A DNA stretch of 30,904 nucleotides from a virus: positions 1-30,904 of the IMG/VR virus record IMGVR_UViG_3300005531_000024, one strand, 5' to 3'. Below the pieces are notes generated by a model. It was not told where the DNA came from. It did not search any database and saw only the letters and a list, made by a program, of their open reading frames with translations. Shown here one piece after another: positions 28,105 to 30,904 of this stretch (positions are counted from its first letter, which is position 1; every line of letters begins with the position of its first letter). Position numbers and translations under genes: made by a program.

Positions 28105-28138
28105 GTCGAGCAGTCGTAGTTGAGCGAGACTGCCCGAC
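28105..28138 (+). promoter_or_regulatory. Large hairpin between tail and chaperone genes
   Basis: GTCGAGCAGTC (28105-28115) and GACTGCCCGAC (28128-28138) form an 11-bp stem with one A-C mismatch and a 12-nt loop. There is no T-tract, so it is not a normal terminator. A possible TTG start at 28120 would lie inside its loop. It may lower chaperone relative to tail-tube expression. Confidence 0.6.
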
Positions 28139-28203
28139 CTCTTAGTCATTCCTACCTTGAGATGCGGTGGGAACTCCACAGTCAGTTGAGCCAAAAAACT
28201 GCC

Positions 28204-28719
28204 ATGAAACTTCCATTTGTTGTTGAACCTAAAGCTGTTGAAACCGTTGCTGTCGGCAACGAAGCGACTGGAATCTTGAATATCCCTAAACTAGGTGACC
28301 TATCGCCTGTAGAACGTCGATTTTTGAAGCAGCAAAACTTGATCGATATACGGAGAGAAGGGATAAAGCTGGCAGCCGAAATTGCAACTAAAGAAGGAGC
28401 ACGGCTCAGTGACATCTACTCTGCCCTCATCCAAAATGATATGACGGCTCTGAGTGACTATCTTGGCGAACTGATTATCTTCCAGGATTTAGTTGATGAA
28501 GCTAATGACCAGAAGGCATTAGCATTAGCGACGGCGATTCTGCGGTTTCGTGTGATGCGGGATGAGGACTGGACGATCGAAGACACGCTAAACACCGATT
28601 TACTTCCGCCAGCGCTGGTCAAAGAAATTGTCATCTTTGCCCATAGAGAGGAAACGGGATGGGCTGAAGAAACGGCACCACCAGAAAACCCCTCCGACGA
28701 AGAATTGGGAAACTTCTAG
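28204..28719 (+). CDS. Tail assembly chaperone, short product (lambda G-like)
   Basis: I choose the ATG at 28204 (171 residues). Starts at 28120 (TTG) and 28162 (ATG) would add residues unlike the family and lie in or near a hairpin. The protein is soluble and acidic: MKLPFVVEPKAVETVAVGNEATG, IPKLGDLSPVERRFLKQQN, then a helical section to HREETGWAEETAPPENPSDEELGNF. Length and position between the major tail protein and the tail-tip genes fit lambda G-type chaperones. The final 12 codons contain two in-phase slippery heptamers, so some ribosomes should continue into the -1 frame. The tape measure that such chaperones normally serve is at 6860, far upstream. Confidence 0.75.
   Translation: MKLPFVVEPKAVETVAVGNEATGILNIPKLGDLSPVERRFLKQQNLIDIRREGIKLAAEIATKEGARLSDIYSALIQNDMTALSDYLGELIIFQDLVDEANDQKALALATAILRFRVMRDEDWTIEDTLNTDLLPPALVKEIVIFAHREETGWAEETAPPENPSDEELGNF
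28686..28713 (+). promoter_or_regulatory. Predicted -1 ribosomal frameshift site
   Basis: Two heptamers are in the correct X XXY YYZ phase of the chaperone frame: A AAC CCC at 28686-28692 and G GGA AAC at 28707-28713, the latter resembling lambda's GGGAAAG. The 0-frame stop follows at 28717. A possible downstream stem (28726-28733 with 28765-28771, one bulge) starts 12 nt after the second heptamer. The -1 frame is open from 28668 to 29345. Confidence 0.75.
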
Positions 28720-29348
28720 CTCAAGCGCCTGAAGATCCAGACTGGGAAGGGATTTTTTGGCGTATTCAGCGTTACTGGCCACACGACACACGATTCGACG
28801 CTGAAAACTTTGGGTTTCAACCAACCTGGTTGATCCTTCAGGCACTTGAGCATGGGGCGAAATTGAAGCTGGAAGCGTTGCACCATCAAGAATTGGGCAT
28901 TGCCACGCTAACGAGCTGCTTTATCAACGCCAACCGTGACCCCAAAAAGGGCGAACCTGCAAAGGCGTCAGATTTCTTCTACTTCCAGCCCAAAGATCAG
29001 AAAATCAAAATTCCGGCCCCAGCCTGCGATACGTTCTTTGCCCTGACCAAAGAGAACAAAATGCCGGGATGGGTTGTGGGCATGGCACCTATGGATACTT
29101 TGCGTGCTCATAAAGGCAATGGCAAGCGGCTGCCTGGTCGCGTCCGTGCATGGTCTGGCGATGGCGTGCTGCTGATTTTGCCACACATTGAAGGCAATAC
29201 CGTACGCTGTCCACTGGCGTTTGTTAGCACGAAGCGCCAGGGCAGTCTTTCTCTACGTGACGTGGATTCTGGCACCTTGTTTCGTGTGCAGTTACCGCCA
29301 GGGGAACGGCGGTGGGTGTTGGGGGCTGAATTCAAGATCGCAGAGTAG
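28713..29348 (+). CDS. Frameshift extension of the tail chaperone (GT-like)
   Basis: This frame has no good start: its first possible codon is a TTG at 28830, yet protein-like sequence runs well upstream of it (LLAQAPEDPDWEGIFWRIQRYWP and FGFQPTWLILQALEHGAKLK). It is therefore read best as the -1 extension of the preceding gene, giving a fusion of about 381 residues (170 plus 211). The C-terminal part (HQELGIATLTSCFINANRDPKKGEPAKASDFFYFQPK, then a beta-rich section MPGWVVGMAPMDTLRAHKG to WVLGAEFKI) is not one I can name. In lambda the GT fusion is needed at a low ratio to G and binds the tape measure. A separate protein initiated at 28830 is the alternative. Confidence 0.72.
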   Translation, partial: LLAQAPEDPDWEGIFWRIQRYWPHDTRFDAENFGFQPTWLILQALEHGAKLKLEALHHQELGIATLTSCFINANRDPKKGEPAKASDFFYFQPKDQKIKIPAPACDTFFALTKENKMPGWVVGMAPMDTLRAHKGNGKRLPGRVRAWSGDGVLLILPHIEGNTVRCPLAFVSTKRQGSLSLRDVDSGTLFRVQLPPGERRWVLGAEFKIAE

Positions 29349-29356
29349 TTTGGATT

Positions 29357-29374
29357 TGCGGGAACACCAGGGCA
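29357..29374 (+). promoter_or_regulatory. 18-bp leader repeat, copy 2
   Basis: TGCGGGAACACCAGGGCA, identical to 25051-25068 and at the same distance from the next ATG (36 nt from the first base). Here GGGCAG and CTGCCC form a perfect 6-bp hairpin between the box and the ATG at 29393. Confidence 0.6.
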
Positions 29375-29392
29375 GTCTCATCTCTGCCCACG

Positions 29393-29884
29393 ATGCCGAA
29401 TGCCGTTGCCCTTTCCATCGACACTTTCGCTGTTTCACTACAAGAGTTTGTGCTCAACGGTTATGAGCGCACGGTGATTGCGCCGGGTGGTGAAGTAGAG
29501 TATTCGCTTAATGGCACTCCAACTGTTGATGGGCAACTCTATGAGCCGAAGTACGTCTGGACGCTAGCAGCGTTTCTCAGTGAAGCGGAATGGCGGCAAC
29601 TGTGGTTGATCTATCGGCGATCAGAGCGGAAGCGGGCACAAGATCAACCATTTAGCATCACTGTCGCGGATTACGTCGAAGCATACGTTGAAGACCAGGA
29701 TGGACGCAGCAGAGCATTAGCGCCTGATGGTGAGGTCGTTGCGTTAGACGGTGGTGGCATCGAATATCCAGCCCTCTTCCACGCTCGGATGTACGAGCCA
29801 CGCTGGGAGCATTCTAATAATCTGCTCTATCCATACATCGCCCGGTGCGTGCTGCGCGAGCTAGACCCGGTGCCAGCGTCATGA
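29393..29884 (+). CDS. Tail protein, upstream of the hub-like gene
   Basis: The 163-residue product is mixed beta/alpha: NAVALSIDTFAVSLQEFVLNGYERTVIAPGG, YVWTLAAFLSEAEWRQLWLIYRRSERKRAQ, FSITVADYVEAYVED, IEYPALFHARMYEPRWEHSNNLLYPYIARCVLREL. This resembles small distal-tail proteins that sit before the hub/fibre protein, but I cannot name the family. It has the conserved 18-bp leader upstream, and its stop overlaps the next ATG by 4 nt, tying it to the tail-tip protein. Confidence 0.65.
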   Translation: MPNAVALSIDTFAVSLQEFVLNGYERTVIAPGGEVEYSLNGTPTVDGQLYEPKYVWTLAAFLSEAEWRQLWLIYRRSERKRAQDQPFSITVADYVEAYVEDQDGRSRALAPDGEVVALDGGGIEYPALFHARMYEPRWEHSNNLLYPYIARCVLRELDPVPAS

Positions 29885-30904
29885 CGATTAATCTCAGCAT
29901 TCGCCATTACAGCGTCACCATTGCTGGATTGAACTGCAACAACGCCGTGGTGAGCTTCACTGGCTCAGACACTAAGCTAGACAACGCGTCTGGATTGGTC
30001 ACCTTCAAAGGGACATTAGTGCTGGGCTATCCAGAAGGTGGTAGCTTTGAGAGCCTGGACGATCGCGTTAACGATCGCTGGAGTCGGGGTAACTCGCTAA
30101 CGATTCAACTTGCTGACTCGTCAGGCAGCCTGCGACTGCCCCCCCGAGGCGGAACGCTGCACATTCTAGAGGCAGCGTATGACCTCAAAACCCGCAAGCT
30201 GACGCTGCAAGTCGCTGATGTGCTTGAGTTGCTGCGAATGCGGGAACCGTTGATGAATGCGTCAAAAATTTGTCTGGGCACCAATTCAGCCAAGACAGAA
30301 GTGATCAGCAATCTGCTGGCAGCAGCCGGTGCACCGCAACTTTTTGCAGGTGATGCTGTCCCCGGCTTGCTCAGCATCCCGACGCCAAAGCTGTTAGACG
30401 GGAGCTATATCGACCAGGCCTCAGCGATCGCCGCCAGCGCTGGCTATTTTCTGTGGGTAGACACAGCAGGAAATGTGCGGGCAAGTGCCCTTGATACCAG
30501 CAACCGCGCGGCCGCTTTTACCATCAACAGCAGCAGCATCGTGCAAACTGAACGCGTTGCAGGCGAAGCGCCGCCATGCGAGCTGGTGATTAAAGGCAAA
30601 GCAGCCGTGGTCAAACCTGCGAACGATCACACCAGCTCAGACGATCAGCAGTTTGGCCCCCTGGTTTTGGCCGGTTTGAAAGCTGGTACAACGGCGTCCC
30701 CTGCGGGTGAGATGATCATTCGTGAGACAAGCGTGGATGACAACTTTCAGCGTTCCGGCAAGCAGCGCGTCATTCTGACGGTGATCAGAGAGCCAGCAGG
30801 AATTGTGTTTGCTGGAGATAAACAATACGCTGGAGTCACAGACCTGATCCTCAGCTCGGTGACCCGTGAAACGTACTACTACGAGCAATACAGCCCAATA
30901 ATTG
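29881..30904 (+). CDS. Tail hub/tip protein, 5' part only
   Basis: The frame begins at ATG 29881 (overlap ATGA with the preceding stop) and runs off the end of the window after 341 residues, so it is partial. It is beta-rich with repeated barrel-like sections: SIRHYSVTIAGLNCNNAVVSFTG, ASGLVTFKGTLVLGYPEGG, SLTIQLADSSGSLRLPPRGGTLHILEA, then a helical part (AKTEVISNLLAAAGAPQLFAG) and SAGYFLWVDTAGNVRASAL. This fits tail hub proteins of the gp27/gpD-like fold in tailed phages. The tail-tip genes presumably continue downstream. The exact family is unconfirmed. Confidence 0.72.
   Translation, partial: MTINLSIRHYSVTIAGLNCNNAVVSFTGSDTKLDNASGLVTFKGTLVLGYPEGGSFESLDDRVNDRWSRGNSLTIQLADSSGSLRLPPRGGTLHILEAAYDLKTRKLTLQVADVLELLRMREPLMNASKICLGTNSAKTEVISNLLAAAGAPQLFAGDAVPGLLSIPTPKLLDGSYIDQASAIAASAGYFLWVDTAGNVRASALDTSNRAAAFTINSSSIVQTERVAGEAPPCELVIKGKAAVVKPANDHTSSDDQQFGPLVLAGLKAGTTASPAGEMIIRETSVDDNFQRSGKQRVILTVIREPAGIVFAGDKQYAGVTDLILSSVTRETYYYEQYSPII

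Noticed and set aside
28120-28203. TTG start giving a 199-residue chaperone
   Set aside because: The start lies inside the loop of a large hairpin, and the extra residues do not resemble the rest; the ATG at 28204 is better.
1-30904. Integrated prophage with attachment sites
   Set aside because: No integrase, tRNA gene or flanking direct repeat is visible, and the partition genes point to a plasmid-like state.

Overview
The window looks like part of a cyanobacterial phage-plasmid, or a plasmid-like prophage. The host inference rests on the frequent palindrome GCGATCGC (HIP1), for example at 485, 1341, 3957, 5960, 7390, 8162 and 9151, and on several small proteins that resemble cyanobacterial families. 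HIP1 also occurs inside the virion genes, so the element has probably lived in cyanobacteria for a long time. A filamentous Leptolyngbya/Oscillatoriales-type host is a guess. I see no integrase, replication initiator, tRNA, rRNA, CRISPR array or insertion sequence.

Layout. Positions 1-1406 hold small accessory genes: an acidic protein, a ribbon-helix-helix-like protein behind paired operator-like palindromes, a zinc-ribbon protein and a Cys-containing protein. Positions 1407-2002 are non-coding with several repeats. A group 3 (SigF/SigB-like) sigma factor with its own terminator follows (2003-2810), then three unknown genes to 4221. Positions 4255-6431 form a plasmid maintenance block: ParA, an overlapping small partner protein, 8-bp iterons on both sides, a 31-bp perfect palindrome and an HU gene. 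A 3156-residue tape measure protein fills 6860-16330.

Positions 16434-19185 are mainly minus-strand cargo, including a lipoprotein and two translationally coupled exported proteins, one BamE-like. From 19269 to the end lies a plus-strand virion module: DUF4055-type portal, two tiny genes, a type IV pilin-like gene, a MuF-like head protein, connector/neck candidates, a zincin-like protein, an HK97 gp10-like protein, a major tail protein with tandem repeats, a tail assembly chaperone with a predicted -1 frameshift extension, and tail-tip proteins. No terminase, prohead protease or major capsid protein is recognisable here. The tape measure sits apart from its chaperones, so the gene order is rearranged relative to typical tailed phages.

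Most notable: (1) a clear type IV pilin gene inside the head module, in the same window as a SigF-like sigma factor, a class that controls pili in cyanobacteria; (2) a recurring TGCGGGAA/GTAGGAA box about 31-36 nt upstream of several start codons, including an 18-bp exact repeat at identical spacing before two genes, possibly a dedicated late promoter; (3) two in-phase slippery heptamers, one lambda-like, at the chaperone stop codon, followed by an open -1 frame; (4) iterons flanking parAB. The working hypothesis is that the phage sigma factor drives a private late regulon that also includes a pilus component. All functional statements come from reading the sequence and recalled family knowledge; no searches were run.
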